Below, in pieces: positions 1 through 10,299 of a stretch of DNA of 64,000 nt (positions are counted from its first letter, which is position 1; each line of letters starts with the position of its first letter). The notes under the pieces were generated by a model. It made no database searches, was not told the DNA's origin, and worked only from the letters and a program-made list of their open reading frames with translations. The stretch comes from Trifolium pratense. Taxonomy: Eukaryota > Streptophyta > Magnoliopsida > Fabales > Fabaceae. Where the stretch lies: contig NC_060062.1 in assembly GCF_020283565.1 (NCBI RefSeq), forward strand, positions 32,419,164 through 32,483,163. The letters run 5' to 3'. The translations under genes were made by a program, and so were the position numbers.

Positions 1-480
1 ACAAGGGGTTAAAACTTAAAACTAACAGAGAAACCCTTTAATCACTGCTTTCTCGCTCCCATGTAAAGAGGGAACACTTCATCTTCTGTTACCTTCCAAA
101 TTCTCAAAGACTCTCACTTCAAACTCAAGCTTTCTCCACAGGGAATTAACAACACTAATAGAGCAACCCTTTAATCACCGCTTTCTCCATTCAAGCTTGC
201 TCCAAACATTTGGCAACGGCTTTTGAAATTTTGTCATTTTACACAAGGGGTTAACACTATAATAACACCCTTTGATCACTTCTTCCTCTCTCCCACTTAA
301 AGAGAAATACTTCATCTTTCGTTACCTTCCCAACTATGAAAAACTCTCGGCTTCAAAATCTAGCTTTCTCCATTCATTTCATCAGGCTCCTATCGTCTGC
401 CCATCCAACATTCATGTTCACATATCTAATTCCAACCAAAGTAAAATCATGATCAACATCTCTACCTGGCTTCCATCTTC
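1..480. repeat. Diverged tandem duplication, period about 242 bp, in the first intron of the nucleotidyltransferase gene
   Basis: The block starting acaaggggtta at base 1 recurs from base 243, with the same order of landmarks (ccctttaatcac / ccctttgatcac, then cttcatctt, then gttaccttcc). A partial third copy of the ccctttaatcaccgctttct part lies near 160-190. Copies have diverged by substitutions and small indels. Read on the minus strand this sequence lies downstream of exon 1 of the gene at 1151-1399, so it is probably intronic. I see no further exon of that gene between 1 and 1150. Confidence 0.6.
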
Positions 481-1150
481 ACCACCAGTTCATCTCTTCT
501 AAACATTACATGGAGAATTAACAGGAATTGGTTTGCAAAAGTACCACAAACAGTTTAAAAGCGAATTATGTTTCACACCTCACAACTCTTACATATACTA
601 ATAATCTAATAAGTTTAATATACTCAATTGTTTGAGTGAAGGTTTAGGATTATACTACGTCAACCCTAGACAGATTCCGAAAACAAGATTCCCTCATCGA
701 ATCAATTATTCATTCAAATTCACCATATCTCCAACAGTTCAGCGGTGATTTCCTCAGCCATACAAATCACGTGACCAACAATACCCTACTTTTTTCGCAT
801 ATTCAGCTGACTTAATCTTCATTATCGAGCTATAAGACATTATTATTCTTCAAGCTCAAAAGCAAACCATAGAAACACCACGCAACACATACATTCCGAA
901 TGACGAAGTTGATCACTAAAAAACGTAATAAAACACTATCACAACAACACACGCAACTCCAAATTCATACCAAAATCTTCATAATCAATCAACCATCACC
1001 AAATTTACAACACAAAAAAAAAGAGCTAGCATCATCGAAAAGCTTAATCATATAAAATCAATTCAAAAATATCAAACAAAGCAGCAACAACAAAAAAAAA
1101 AACAGAAACCAAAGGAATTAACCTAAAAATCGAAGAATGAGCAAAATCAC

Positions 1151-1399
1151 CTCGCAACGAGCACCAAAACGAATCAGTCTCTGAACATAATCAACAACCT
1201 CTCTCCTCCTTCTATCGGCGGCGAGAGTAGGTTGAATCCGGCGGAGAATCTCGGCGGTAGTTTCCTCAGCCGCCGACCAAGCCTCCTCCATAACAACCGA
1301 CGGATCAGGATTCAATACAGGAAGCGGCGGCGAAGGCGGTGAGGAGGAGTAAGGGCGATCCTCCCCGAAAACGACACCGTTTAGATGAAGATCGCCCAT
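1151..1399 (-). CDS. Nucleotidyltransferase, PAP/OAS1 substrate-binding superfamily; exon 1 only (partial gene)
   Basis: The first 83 residues match, from memory, the N-terminus of plant nucleotidyltransferase proteins of the PAP/OAS1 superfamily (DNA polymerase sigma-like, non-canonical poly(A) polymerase relatives). Landmarks are MGDL, GVVFGEDRP, a proline/serine-rich linker, AEILRRIQPTL, and RRREVVDYVQRLIR followed by GARCE. The start chosen is the ATG at 1399, which begins the family's usual MGDL; an in-frame ATG at 1453 would add 18 residues without family likeness. A donor GT follows the GAG codon ending at 1151, where the family has an exon boundary. The catalytic GS motif and acidic residues lie in later exons, off the left edge. 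Sure of the family, unsure of substrate and exact donor. Confidence 0.75.
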
Positions 1400-2003
1400 G
1401 ATGATAACGACGCGTATCAGCAAAGGAGAAAAATGGTTTAATGGGGACCACACCCCGGAATCGGAGCCCGGGGTAAAAAAGGAAGAAAAAAAATATTACG
1501 AAAAGAGAGAGGGTTCGGTGAAGGTGGAAAGTGGTGGCGCGTGAATGGGGAATGCGAAAAAGATGAAAGGGAAACGAAGCAAGTTTTGTTTTTGTCTTTT
1601 TGAAGACGGTGGTGGTAAAAGGGTAAAAAGAGAAAGATAAGGGGGGAAAGTGAAAATAAAATAAATAAAATGAGAGAGAATGAAAGAGAGAAGAAGGTGG
1701 CGGATTATGTAAGAGGAAAATGGAAAATGAAAATTAGGGCTATTTCTTCTAAGTACTTGCCCAGTCAAATACAAACGGTGGCACCTGTTTCTAATATTTT
1801 TCTTTTTCTTTTTAATTATTATTCGGTCTCAGAGTTTGTTGAAAAATAAATAAAATCTAATTAAAATTATTATTTTTTATAAATTAAGAATATCTATATA
1901 TTCGAGAGCGAGTAGACATCGAACTATATTGTCACGCCTAACTCATAATAATATATTAGAAATAGAAGGAAAAAATATATATGTACATGAGGGGGACTAA
2001 GCC
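1400..2003 (-). promoter_or_regulatory. 5' leader and presumed promoter of the nucleotidyltransferase gene
   Basis: The 600 bases upstream of the ATG hold no gene. On the minus strand the proximal 300 bases are pyrimidine-rich (long C/T runs between 1480 and 1740), as expected of a plant 5' untranslated leader. Further out the sequence turns AT-rich. No single TATA box stands out. The ORF readable across 1496-1774 is low-complexity and has no family likeness. Confidence 0.35.
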
Positions 2004-2467
2004 CAGGGCCGGCCCTGTGGGTGTGCAAAGTGAGCCACCGCACAGGGCCTCAAATACTTAGGGTGTCTAATTGTTTATATCGGTCTATTAAAAAATTTAT
2101 ATATGTAAAAAAAAATTAATGACTTTGTTACTACTAAAAATATTTTATAACTCAAAAATTAAAATATTTAATAAATACACTCTTAATTTTATAAATAACT
2201 TGCAGTTGATTGTAAAAAAAGAAGCAACATTAGAGGAAAGTTTTTTTTCCCCAAGAAAATGTAAAGTTGATAATGATATTAGATTGAAGATGTATTTTAA
2301 TGTCATTGATTAAAATATGTCGCTTTTAGATGTTATTTACTATGATAACTATTTTTTATATTATTTACAATTTAAATAGAGAATGACTTTTAAAAAAAAT
2401 TATATTTTTATTAAAGATCTATCTTAAATTTTCAAACAGGGCCTCCAAATACTCGGGACCGGCCCTG
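2004..2467. mobile_element. hAT-like non-autonomous DNA transposon
   Basis: The left end cagggccggccctg (2004-2017) and the right end, which reads cagggccggtcccg on the other strand (to 2467), form short inverted termini. A second copy of the subterminal motif cagggcctc-aaatact occurs inside each end. This GGCCGGCCC terminus is typical of a hAT group common in plants. Flanks share only agcc, so I cannot show a clean 8-bp target duplication. The interior is AT-rich with no recognisable transposase. Confidence 0.55.
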
Positions 2468-2511
2468 AGCCTTACCCCCAAAACAAGAAAGAAGCCTAAT
2501 AATATGATAAA

Positions 2512-2700
2512 CTAAGCTAAACGATAACAAGAAAGCCCGAGTTTATCGCAAAGAAATTCATCTCTAATAAGATTAGGCAAAGAGTCCCACCAGAAAGTAT
2601 TTGTTAACGAATGACCATAATTAACTATTTTATTTGCATGAAAGTTACCTTCACGATAAATATGTGAGCTTACTACGATTAATAATTTAAGCTTGTTCAC
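2512..2700 (-). pseudogene. Fragment of LINE RNase H-like (RVT_3) domain
   Basis: The 62-residue reading frame contains SSHIYREGNFHANKIVN and FWWDSLPNLIRDEFL, landmarks of the C-terminal RNase H-like domain of plant non-LTR retrotransposon proteins (HIYREGN, then A-D-LAN, then the WWD-LP tail). Nothing upstream or downstream continues it, so it is an isolated remnant, separate from the LINE starting at 3105. Confidence 0.6.
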
Positions 2701-3086
2701 TGAGTAGAGCTCTTGTTTATGATTTTGAAATTATAAAAGTAGCAATTATATTAAAATGATTTGGTCAAATTATAATAAATTATTATATCCATGGTTTTAG
2801 TTTTATAATTTTCAAGATGACTAATTCGAACATTTTCACGCGGAATTTTATTGATACGGTAATTGATAAGTGAAGTGATAGTTAATATGACAACTTGGTT
2901 GATGATATAATTTGTCTAAATGAATTGTTACTTGACATGTAATTTTTATTTCATCAAAATATACATTATAATTTATAACAGAAAAGCAATGTAATTTTCT
3001 TTTCATTTAATAGTTTATTTAAATGTTATTAATCCATTTTTCATATAAAAACTAACCTCTAATGTAGAGGTAGAAAATTTAATAAA
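2701..3086. other. AT-rich intergenic stretch, no gene seen
   Basis: No coding frame, RNA gene or clear repeat terminus is visible. The stretch ends at the left copy of the LINE target duplication (3087-3104). Confidence 0.5.
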
Positions 3087-3932
3087 ATAAGTTACTCAAG
3101 TGTGCCTTTTTTTTTTATAAGCAAAATAATATTATTAAAGAGATTACAAGGGATACTTTAACCCATATATAAAATGAGAGGTCCGAACCCAGCATCATAG
3201 CAAGAGAAACTACCCACCTTCTATGAAGGGTTGCAGAGTTCCGACAAATCATGTGCTCGAAAATCGAACAAAAACCAACAATGCAAACAAGCTACATGAT
3301 TACAACTAAAATATAAAAAAATATAAAAAAATAATAATAAAAAAAAAAAAACACTATTTTGACAGTGCTATAACCTGCTAACAATCAAATGCACCCAAAT
3401 TAACTTCATGCCACCAGTACCAAATCAACCAAGTGAAAACATCATCCTCCAAGCCAAAGCAAGTACACGATGACAATCCCACTAGAGCAATAAAATAGTA
3501 CCTGCACACTAACAAAGTGATACACAGACCCAAGCACATCATGCACAACAAAGACTTGATCATCCAATCTTCAAAACCTTACAAACCCTCATATACTTTG
3601 AAGACAATAAAGGGGATTAATACACCAATTATAAAACATATGATCCGCCTTGCGACCTGCTCTACCACTAAAATGAAATGAATTTAATGAAATCAACCAA
3701 TGTCGAGTAGTCCGCCATCTCTCCTCTAAACAAGATATTATTCCTCTTGCGCTATATACACCAAGTAGTGGTCAACCAAATCAAATGTCTAACTTTCATC
3801 CCCTTCTTCACTTTGACTAAAGATCCAAAACTCAGAAAATGTTTCCAACCCCCTTCCCGGTGGCTGTAATCAAAGCCCAGCCACAAAAAAACATGCTTCC
3901 AAACTTCTTAGGTTTTATAACAACTAAAAAAT

Positions 3933-4191
3933 ACTCCCTCCGACCCAAAATATAAGACTTTTTGACCACTACACGTATGTCAATACATAATTTCGATTAC
4001 GAATATTCTTAATTCTTTATTAGTAAAAATTATAGAAATTTGATATTTTAAAAATACTCATCGAAATAAATCAAACAAGATCTTATATGATAATATTTAC
4101 ATTTATATATTGTTAGAAAAATACGGTCAAAACAAGACATATGAATAGTGCATTTAGTCAAACAAGGTCTTATAAAATGGGACGGAGGGAG
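3933..4191. mobile_element. Stowaway-type MITE inside the LINE
   Basis: Termini are ctccctccg (3933) and cggagggag (to 4191), followed inward by an inverted ataag / cttat. TA dinucleotides flank both ends (3931-3932 and 4192-4193), the Stowaway (Tc1/mariner) target signature. It splits the zf-RVT coding part of the LINE. Confidence 0.85.
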
Positions 4192-5487
4192 TACATGGTT
4201 GCAATCTTTCACATCTTGAAAACAGAAAACACAAGGTAAATCATGAGGATTTGATAAAATACCTTTAGATGCTAAAGCGGCGTGAGTAGGGATCATCTCA
4301 AGAAGCAAACGCCAACCAAAGACTCCCACTTTTGATGGAACACCATTCTTCCACAATTTGTGCAAAGCATGAAGTAAATCTGATTCTAAACTAAGTGAAT
4401 CCAACCACGGTTGCAAAAAATATAGACAGATTTGACACTAAAAAGGCCTGAATCATTCAACGCCCAACGTCATCTATCTTCCCTATCCACGTGCCGATCC
4501 AGACCAGTCAAGAGCTGCTCCAAATCAGCCATTTCAGCAGCTTCCTCTTGCGATAAAGTGTCTACCCAGTCTGAGTTCCAATGCAACACTGAAGTGTCGG
4601 CATGAATTAAGTCTGAAACCATGCAGTCTTTATGAAGATCCTTATCATATAAGTGAGGAAATAAATCCCTTAAAGGAGCAGCACCAAACCATTTCTCTTT
4701 CCAAAAGCATATAGAGTCACCATTACCCAATATGCTACTAAGATTTAAAGGAAACCAACAATCACCATCCTTCCCACCGACTCCCACCACGTCTCTCCAC
4801 CACAGCGAGTCCTTAGTGTTGGTTGCTACCGCTTCCCAACTTAGAAATTTAGAGGACAGCGGCCCATACCTGTAACAAAGAAGATCATACCAGAAAGCAT
4901 CATTCTCATTTAAGCATCGCCATTTTCATTTACACAACAATGTCGTGTTTAACAACTCCAAATCTTTAACACCTAAGTCACCCTTGTCCTTAGGTAAACG
5001 TACTTGTTCCCACTTAATCTAGCAAAGTTTTTTATCTTCCAAGCCTCCCCCCAAAGAAAGTTCCTTTGGATCCTCACCAATTTATTAATAATACAACGAG
5101 GAGCCTTATAAAAAGGGAAAAAATATAACGGAAGTCTCGATAACACAGAGTTAATTAAAGTGACTCTACCTCCAATCGAGAGATTACGACCACTCCAGCT
5201 AGATAGTCTCTTTATCATTGACTCTACAATCGGTTGCCAAGATTCTTGTCTCCTCGGGTTTGCACCTACCGGAATACCCAAAAATTTGAAAGGAATGGAA
5301 TCAAAACTACAAGATAGGAAGCTTGCAGCCGCAGCGATAAAGTTGTCATCCACGTTAATACCGTACATCTTGCTTTTAATAAAATTGATCTTCAAGCCCG
5401 ATACTAACTCAAAGCCTCTCAAGATATATAGTTTTGATATTCCTAACTTTATCCCATGAAGCTTCTTCCCAATAAAACAATGTCATC

Positions 5488-6690
5488 TGATAAATTTTGG
5501 CAAGTGTACCAAATGTTCGTCAAGTAATATAAAAAGTATCGAATCCACAGGGATTGAGATTAACTTAAACTAAAACAATTTGCTTAATACTTAGGAGAAA
5601 ATAAAATGACATTTGGGGGGATTTGCATAGCATATGATTAACACTTAAAAGTAAAAAGGTTCAAATTCAACAATTAAAGAAACTGATTGGGTTTATTTCG
5701 AATCCCTCGTATTTCACTATGGATGTTAGCGTCTAATACCCTTGTGATGATCAATTCAATTACCACGACGGTTTAACTAAGCCACTATACCCATTCTCAT
5801 GGTGTATAACTCACTATTTTACACTATAATCCCCTAATATCTTAGGCCAATTGAATAGTTAAAATAGGCAAACATTGAACGTTAAACAATAAGTCACAAC
5901 CTCCAATTCCCTATTTCTAGAACAATTTTAAGATTGAACAATCAATTTAGGTCTAATTCATATGATTAATCTCTTAATCAATATGAATCTAAATCATTAC
6001 ATGAACATTTATCAATACACATAAAACATTGAACATAAATATTAATTGAATAGCCAATTGAATTAATCAAAAGAGTATTAGATCAAAGGCCTAACATATG
6101 AAACCCATAGATTCATACAAGTTCATCTTACAAAAACCCAATCAAAAGAAAACTAGAAACTCATAGTAAAATAAAAACAAAAGGGGAAAAAGAAAATAAA
6201 ACCAAAGAGGAACATGATGGTGTTACTTTATCTCGTAGGCATTCCTCTTCTTCTATCCATGTAGTGCTCCCTTCCTTTCTTTCTCTATTCCCCTGCTGCC
6301 GCTCCTGTTCCTGTCTCCGTTCCTTTCTTGCGCAGCCAGCCCCACCTTCATTTCATGTGGTGTTTTCTCTTTTTAAACACATGTCCACACCTCATTGGAA
6401 GAATAGAGGAAAAGCCCACATGTATCTTTCTTTAATTGGGCTAGCATGGTCAAATGTCTTTCTCTTCTTTTACTATTTGCACCACATCTAACCATAAATC
6501 TATTAAGTTCAACCAACAAAATAAAACTACCCAAAATATTGTTTTAATCGAGAAAAACACTTAATTGACTCAATAAACCAAAAATTGCAATTTATTTAAA
6601 ATGACTCTAAATTAAACACTAAATTAATAAAATGATATTAAGAACTTATTAAAAAGACTCTAAAAATAGCGACTGATGAAGATCTCATCA
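5488..6690. mobile_element. Solo-LTR-like element (TG...CA, 5-bp duplication) inside the LINE reverse transcriptase
   Basis: The 1203-bp insert starts tgataaattttgg and ends gatctcatca. It is flanked by tcatc at 5483-5487 and 6691-6695. TG...CA ends plus a 5-bp duplication are the signature of integrase-mediated LTR insertion, and one copy with no internal domain fits a solo LTR. The first 70 bases (ggcaagtgtacc, then tcgaatccacagggattgag) belong to a plant repeat class I recognise as common but cannot name. No coding content. It interrupts the LINE exactly at the catalytic F-A-D-D codons. Confidence 0.75.
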
Positions 6691-7243
6691 TCATCTGCAA
6701 ATTGTAAAATCTGAAAATGAATTGAATTGTCCACTTTGAAACCAGCAAACTTTCCAATATCTACCTCTTTATTAACCATTCCCGATAAGCCTTCAGTCGC
6801 AATCAGAATCAAAAAATGAGACAGCGGATCCCCTTGTCGTAATCCTTTTCCCACATTAAAATCCTCTGTCGGTCTGCCATTTACCAAAACCGACATTGAA
6901 CTGTTAAAAATGCACGCCCTCATCCAACACATCCATTTCCCTGCGAACCCCATTTTTCATCATCATAAGTTACTCAAGTGTGAGTCTCTTCATGTTCGCG
7001 ATCCATCAACACTCACTTATTGTTCCCTAATCGGATTCTAATACCACTGTTGGGCCGTGATGGAGAAATTTCACTGGATTGGATCAGCACATTTGGCATT
7101 GAGCAATCATACAAGTGACTTTGACATCACACTTTTCGCTCAAAACCTTAAGACATTGCGTTTATGGATCCTCACATTTATATGTTGCTTAATCTCAACT
7201 ATTCCATCTAGTGTGAAACTTTTTACTCACACTTAATAGGTCT

Positions 7244-7667
7244 TGTTCTGGGCCGAGCACAGATGCTCGAGCAGAGAAGGATGTCGAACAATAACATCCC
7301 GAGCTAGCTTATCATGAAGAGCCCGCGAGCCTTGCTCGACTCTCCAACGGTCTGATACTCTCACGTATCGTAACGGCCGTAAACTGGAATGGGCATTTAC
7401 TGCACATCAAGGCTTCCAAGCCGTTTTCTCGCAGCCACTTGATGGCCATTAATGCCATCAAGGGCCTTGGCCTTGCGCTGGGAGCTATATATGTGACTCC
7501 ACTTCATTCACAAGGTACGCATATTCTAGCTAAGAAAACCTTCACTCTACACTCTAAACTGACTTGAGCGTCGGAGTGCCTGCAGGTACACAACCCCCCT
7601 CCGCTTCAACAGGGGCTTTGCCATCATCAACGTCGGCGCAGTCGCTCTCTCCTGGTCAGCACGATCA
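7244..7667 (+). mobile_element. Solo LTR of a Ty3/gypsy (Tat/Athila-like) retrotransposon
   Basis: A 424-bp unit starts tgttctgggccgagc and ends cagcacgatca, flanked by ggtct at 7239-7243 and 7668-7672. A TATA-like tatatatg near 7485 is followed by the R/U5-type motif gacttgagcgtcggagtgcc, which I know from LTRs of Tat/Athila-type elements. It has TG...CA ends, a perfect 5-bp duplication and no internal region. Orientation is inferred from the TATA-to-U5 order. The flanking 256 bases on the left (6983-7238) look like old repeat DNA without a gene. Confidence 0.85.
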
Positions 7668-7689
7668 GGTCTCAACATGTTGATTCTCA

Positions 7690-8447
7690 ATGTTAAACCT
7701 TACTAATAATAAAATAGAAATGCTAATGAGTATTTTAAGACATTATATTGGTCTGGAGTGCTATTTTCTTATAAGAGAACCAATGGACTGCCCAATGGGA
7801 CAAAAGAGAAACAAAAAAAAAGCCTCAACATTTGTTGATTATTTGGCATTTATGGAGAACGCGTCAAGAGAAAGAACTAAGGCTATGTCAAGAGTAGCTG
7901 AGGCAAAGATGATAGAAGCAAATCATGGGGTACATAGAGCATACCAAATTAAAGTTGTATAAAATTCTCATGAAGGATACATCTAAGATGAATGAAATGG
8001 AACTCAAAAATCAAGAAATTAGCTGTGATGTCATTAGGAATGAGTTAGCGCTTATGTAGTTTTGAATACTTGAGTTATGAAAATTGTGCAAGAGGTGAAA
8101 ATTATGTAGTTCTAAAATTATGTGTTATACAAATTATGCAAAAAGGGATAAAATTATGTTTTATGATGCTTAATTTTTTTATGTTTTATGGAATATAATG
8201 TTAAGAACTACCTATTAAAAATTAGCAGTTAAAATAATAAATCATTCAATTAATATTTTAATTTCAAATAAAATTTAAGCGTAAATATTGTACGACATAT
8301 GAGTTACACTTTAGAGATTTATTTTAATAATCATTGCATTGGAGTGAAATAAATCTGCGTTGCTTATAAGTTATCTGTTGTGACTTGAGGGAGCCACTCA
8401 AAAAATTTAAAGAACCTAAAATAAGGAACAATATATTGGAGATGCTC
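7690..8447 (+). pseudogene. PIF/Harbinger-type element remnant with a broken accessory-ORF fragment
   Basis: The readable frame 7690-7962 includes CPMGQKRNKKKAS and, after a frameshift near 7960, MNEMELKNQEIS. A P-[IM]-G-x-K-x-K-K-K stretch followed by a charged helical tail resembles the C-terminal part of the NAM-associated / Harbinger accessory proteins of plants. The far end reads ttggagatgctc followed by taa (8448-8450), matching a typical Harbinger terminus (GAGCATCTCCAA on the other strand) with TAA target. The left terminus is missing. Family assignment is tentative. Confidence 0.4.
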
Positions 8448-8930
8448 TAACACACTCAACTACACCACCACCATCAACTCCAATATCAACCACCAATTCT
8501 CTTGACCAAATCAAGCATGCAATTCATTCCTTATTATTCTAAAGTCATTCAGAACAAGGTAATAACTTGCAATTCCATTCTCCAATTCTTAGACTCAACT
8601 ACGTTACTATGCATGTAAGAGTTTTTTTTTTTTTCCCTTTATCCATTTATACTCTCCATGAAAAGAAGTAATGATTCAATCTTCATAGTAATTGATTTTA
8701 GTGCGAATAAGTTTAATACCCAAATGTCTTAGAACATAAATAAATTGTCTTTAAATGGATTAGACTTAGATTAGATTGGGAATGTTTGATGATGAACAAT
8801 GTTGCTAAATCATGAAAATTGGACTTTTTGGAATTTTTTGGGTGTTTTTTTGCAGGTGAGGGTCTGTTGTTTGCGCGGGACGGATGCTCCTGTGCGCGGG
8901 GCACATAGTCGAAGACTTGCAAGTGCAACC

Positions 8931-9200
8931 CTATCGTAAAGTAATGTGCGTGTTATACACCTTTAATTTATGTAAATCATGTAAAAAAAAATTATATTGA
9001 TGATCAACTAACCGGTTATAAATCCCTTGTAGCCACCAATTAGTTGCGGTAGTTGGAACTAACTGAGACTTTAGAAGTCTTTTCCCATGATTTATTGATG
9101 TCAGATAAATAGGTTGCTCATGGTAAAAACTCTCTGGAGCAAGCTGACCATGCTTATGGATTATTGATTTGTACTGCCTTGTGCAAGACTCATTGAACAA
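8931..9200 (-). CDS. Unrecognised 89-codon reading frame
   Basis: A minus-strand frame without low-complexity bias, containing KSIIHKHGQLAPESFYHEQ and TTATNWWLQGIYNRLVDHQ. It does not resemble any family I can name. Residue composition looks protein-like (W, H, Y, Q well spread), so it could be an exon or a fossil of one. I see no partner exon, convincing splice site or promoter near it. The rest of 8448-9560 is AT-rich and otherwise empty. Confidence 0.25.
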   Translation of the reverse strand: MFNESCTRQYKSIIHKHGQLAPESFYHEQPIYLTSINHGKRLLKSQLVPTTATNWWLQGIYNRLVDHQYNFFLHDLHKLKVYNTHITLR

Positions 9201-9726
9201 AATTTATGTTGTAATTTTAATGTATATATATAACCCTTTTATATTCTATAAACAATTTAATATGGGGCATTATATTATATCTTTTTATCACATTGTAATT
9301 TAATTGATTTGCATTTTATTGACAATTCACTTGAAATACAATTTTTAAAAATAATTATCAACCAAGTTTTTATAATTTTAATTTTTAAAACATATTTAAA
9401 AACAACTTGCCAAACAATATATATTTCATTTTCTCATCGCTAAAACAATTTTAAAAGTTAGGACTACCAGACATTTTTTTATTCTTAAAAATAGTTTTGA
9501 AAATAGGTATATATAAACTAATTTTTAAAAGAAGATGACAACCAAATTAGTTTTTAAGGAAATCGCATGCCTACACAACCATAATATTAATATTAATAAA
9601 AGTAGAAAATTACAAGAAAGTTCAAACATAAAGAGAGTAGCTAGTTCAAACACACACTTAAAGAAAAATTGAACACATGTGATAAAAGAACTTTTGGAGA
9701 TTGACATCACAAAAAATGACTTATTT

Positions 9727-10236
9727 TTAGCTACCATTCACAAACCTTGGAGCCCTTTGATCATTGATCTCCATTTCCATCATCTTCATATTAATTTCCT
9801 CCATTTTCTCATCAATCACATATGTGAGGTCATCATGATCAACGGTACTTAAACCCTCAATGTTCCCTTTCTCAAGAAAGTGATACATTTGAATAGTCAT
9901 CTTCATCTTCCTATTCTCCTTCGTTTTTTTCGTCAACTTCTCACTCAACTTTTCGATCTTTTCCTTCAAGTAACTCTCATGGTTCAACATCTTTCGGCCT
10001 CGATCAAATTTTGGAACATGGATGAATTGGTTCAGCACACTTTGAACTCCTTCGATGGATGGCCAAATTTGTGGTTCAACAATTTCAGGATTGAACACTA
10101 TAGCACATGCCTTAATTTCACATAGAGTTGTGATTTCATTGAGCTTCTTCATCAAACCTTTTACCCTTTTTTTATATGTTGCTTTCCTTGTTGTGTCCTT
10201 GGTTATGAATGCAAGTTTCACTTTCTTTCCACCCAT
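9727..10236 (-). CDS. Type I (M-gamma) MADS-box transcription factor, AGL80-like
   Basis: A complete intronless 169-aa frame. The MADS domain fills residues 1-60: KKVKLAFI, RKATYKKRVKGLMKKLNEI, then TTLCEIKACAIVFNP. A region with PQIWPS (about residues 55-60) and a basic/acidic heptad-like helix (about 85-120) follow. There is no K-box. This layout and the KGLMKK...TLC.I.ACAI core match the AGL80 branch of M-gamma type I genes. In Arabidopsis AGL80 acts in the central cell of the female gametophyte, so a reproductive nuclear role is likely by family. The ATG at 10236 begins the conserved domain. A paralogue lies at 32283-32771. Confidence 0.85.
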   Translation of the reverse strand: MGGKKVKLAFITKDTTRKATYKKRVKGLMKKLNEITTLCEIKACAIVFNPEIVEPQIWPSIEGVQSVLNQFIHVPKFDRGRKMLNHESYLKEKIEKLSEKLTKKTKENRKMKMTIQMYHFLEKGNIEGLSTVDHDDLTYVIDEKMEEINMKMMEMEINDQRAPRFVNGS

Positions 10237-10299
10237 GGTGGTATTGAGGAAGATAAAAAAGTAAAACTATATTTTGAGCAAGAAAAAATTGGGTGAAAA

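Larger units (their letters stand above)
3570..6953 (-). pseudogene. Decayed LINE ORF2: reverse transcriptase C-part and zinc-finger RVT domain
   Basis: Reading on the minus strand: 6953-6696 gives SVLVNGRPTEDF and GLRQGDPLSHFL, then QILQFAD, the start of the reverse transcriptase F/YxDD box. The frame is then cut by the insertion at 5488-6690. It resumes at about 5482 and continues through FKFLGIPVGANPRR and NLSIGGRVTLINSVLSRLP (5422-4973). A stretch with CFWKEKWFG and LRDLFPHL follows (4790-4470). The zf-RVT segment with LWKNGVPSKVGVFGWRLLL (4416-4194) is cut by the MITE. Several frameshifts and stops separate these blocks, so the protein is dead. No endonuclease domain is present because the copy is 5' truncated. 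Confidence 0.85.
3105..6964 (-). mobile_element. 5'-truncated L1-like LINE retrotransposon with 18-bp target site duplication
   Basis: The 18-mer ataagttactcaagtgtg stands at 3087-3104 and again at 6965-6982, bracketing the element exactly. The 3' end on the minus strand is a poly(A) run (T-run at 3107-3116) preceded by a tail resembling that of the plus-strand LINE ending near 28418. The 5' end is truncated inside reverse transcriptase. Two younger insertions sit inside, a Stowaway MITE (3933-4191) and a solo-LTR-like element (5488-6690). Removing them leaves about 2.4 kb of LINE. Confidence 0.9.

Noticed and set aside
1496..1774. Minus-strand 92-codon frame upstream of the nucleotidyltransferase
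   Set aside because: Ser/Phe/Leu/Pro-rich translation of a pyrimidine-rich leader; no family likeness.
5160..5459. Plus-strand frame over the LINE, and likewise 27970-28239
   Set aside because: Antisense of reverse transcriptase or zf-RVT coding sequence.
10055..10264. Plus-strand frames over the MADS gene, and likewise 32593-32781
   Set aside because: Antisense to the conserved MADS domain; present in both copies only because the sense strand is conserved.
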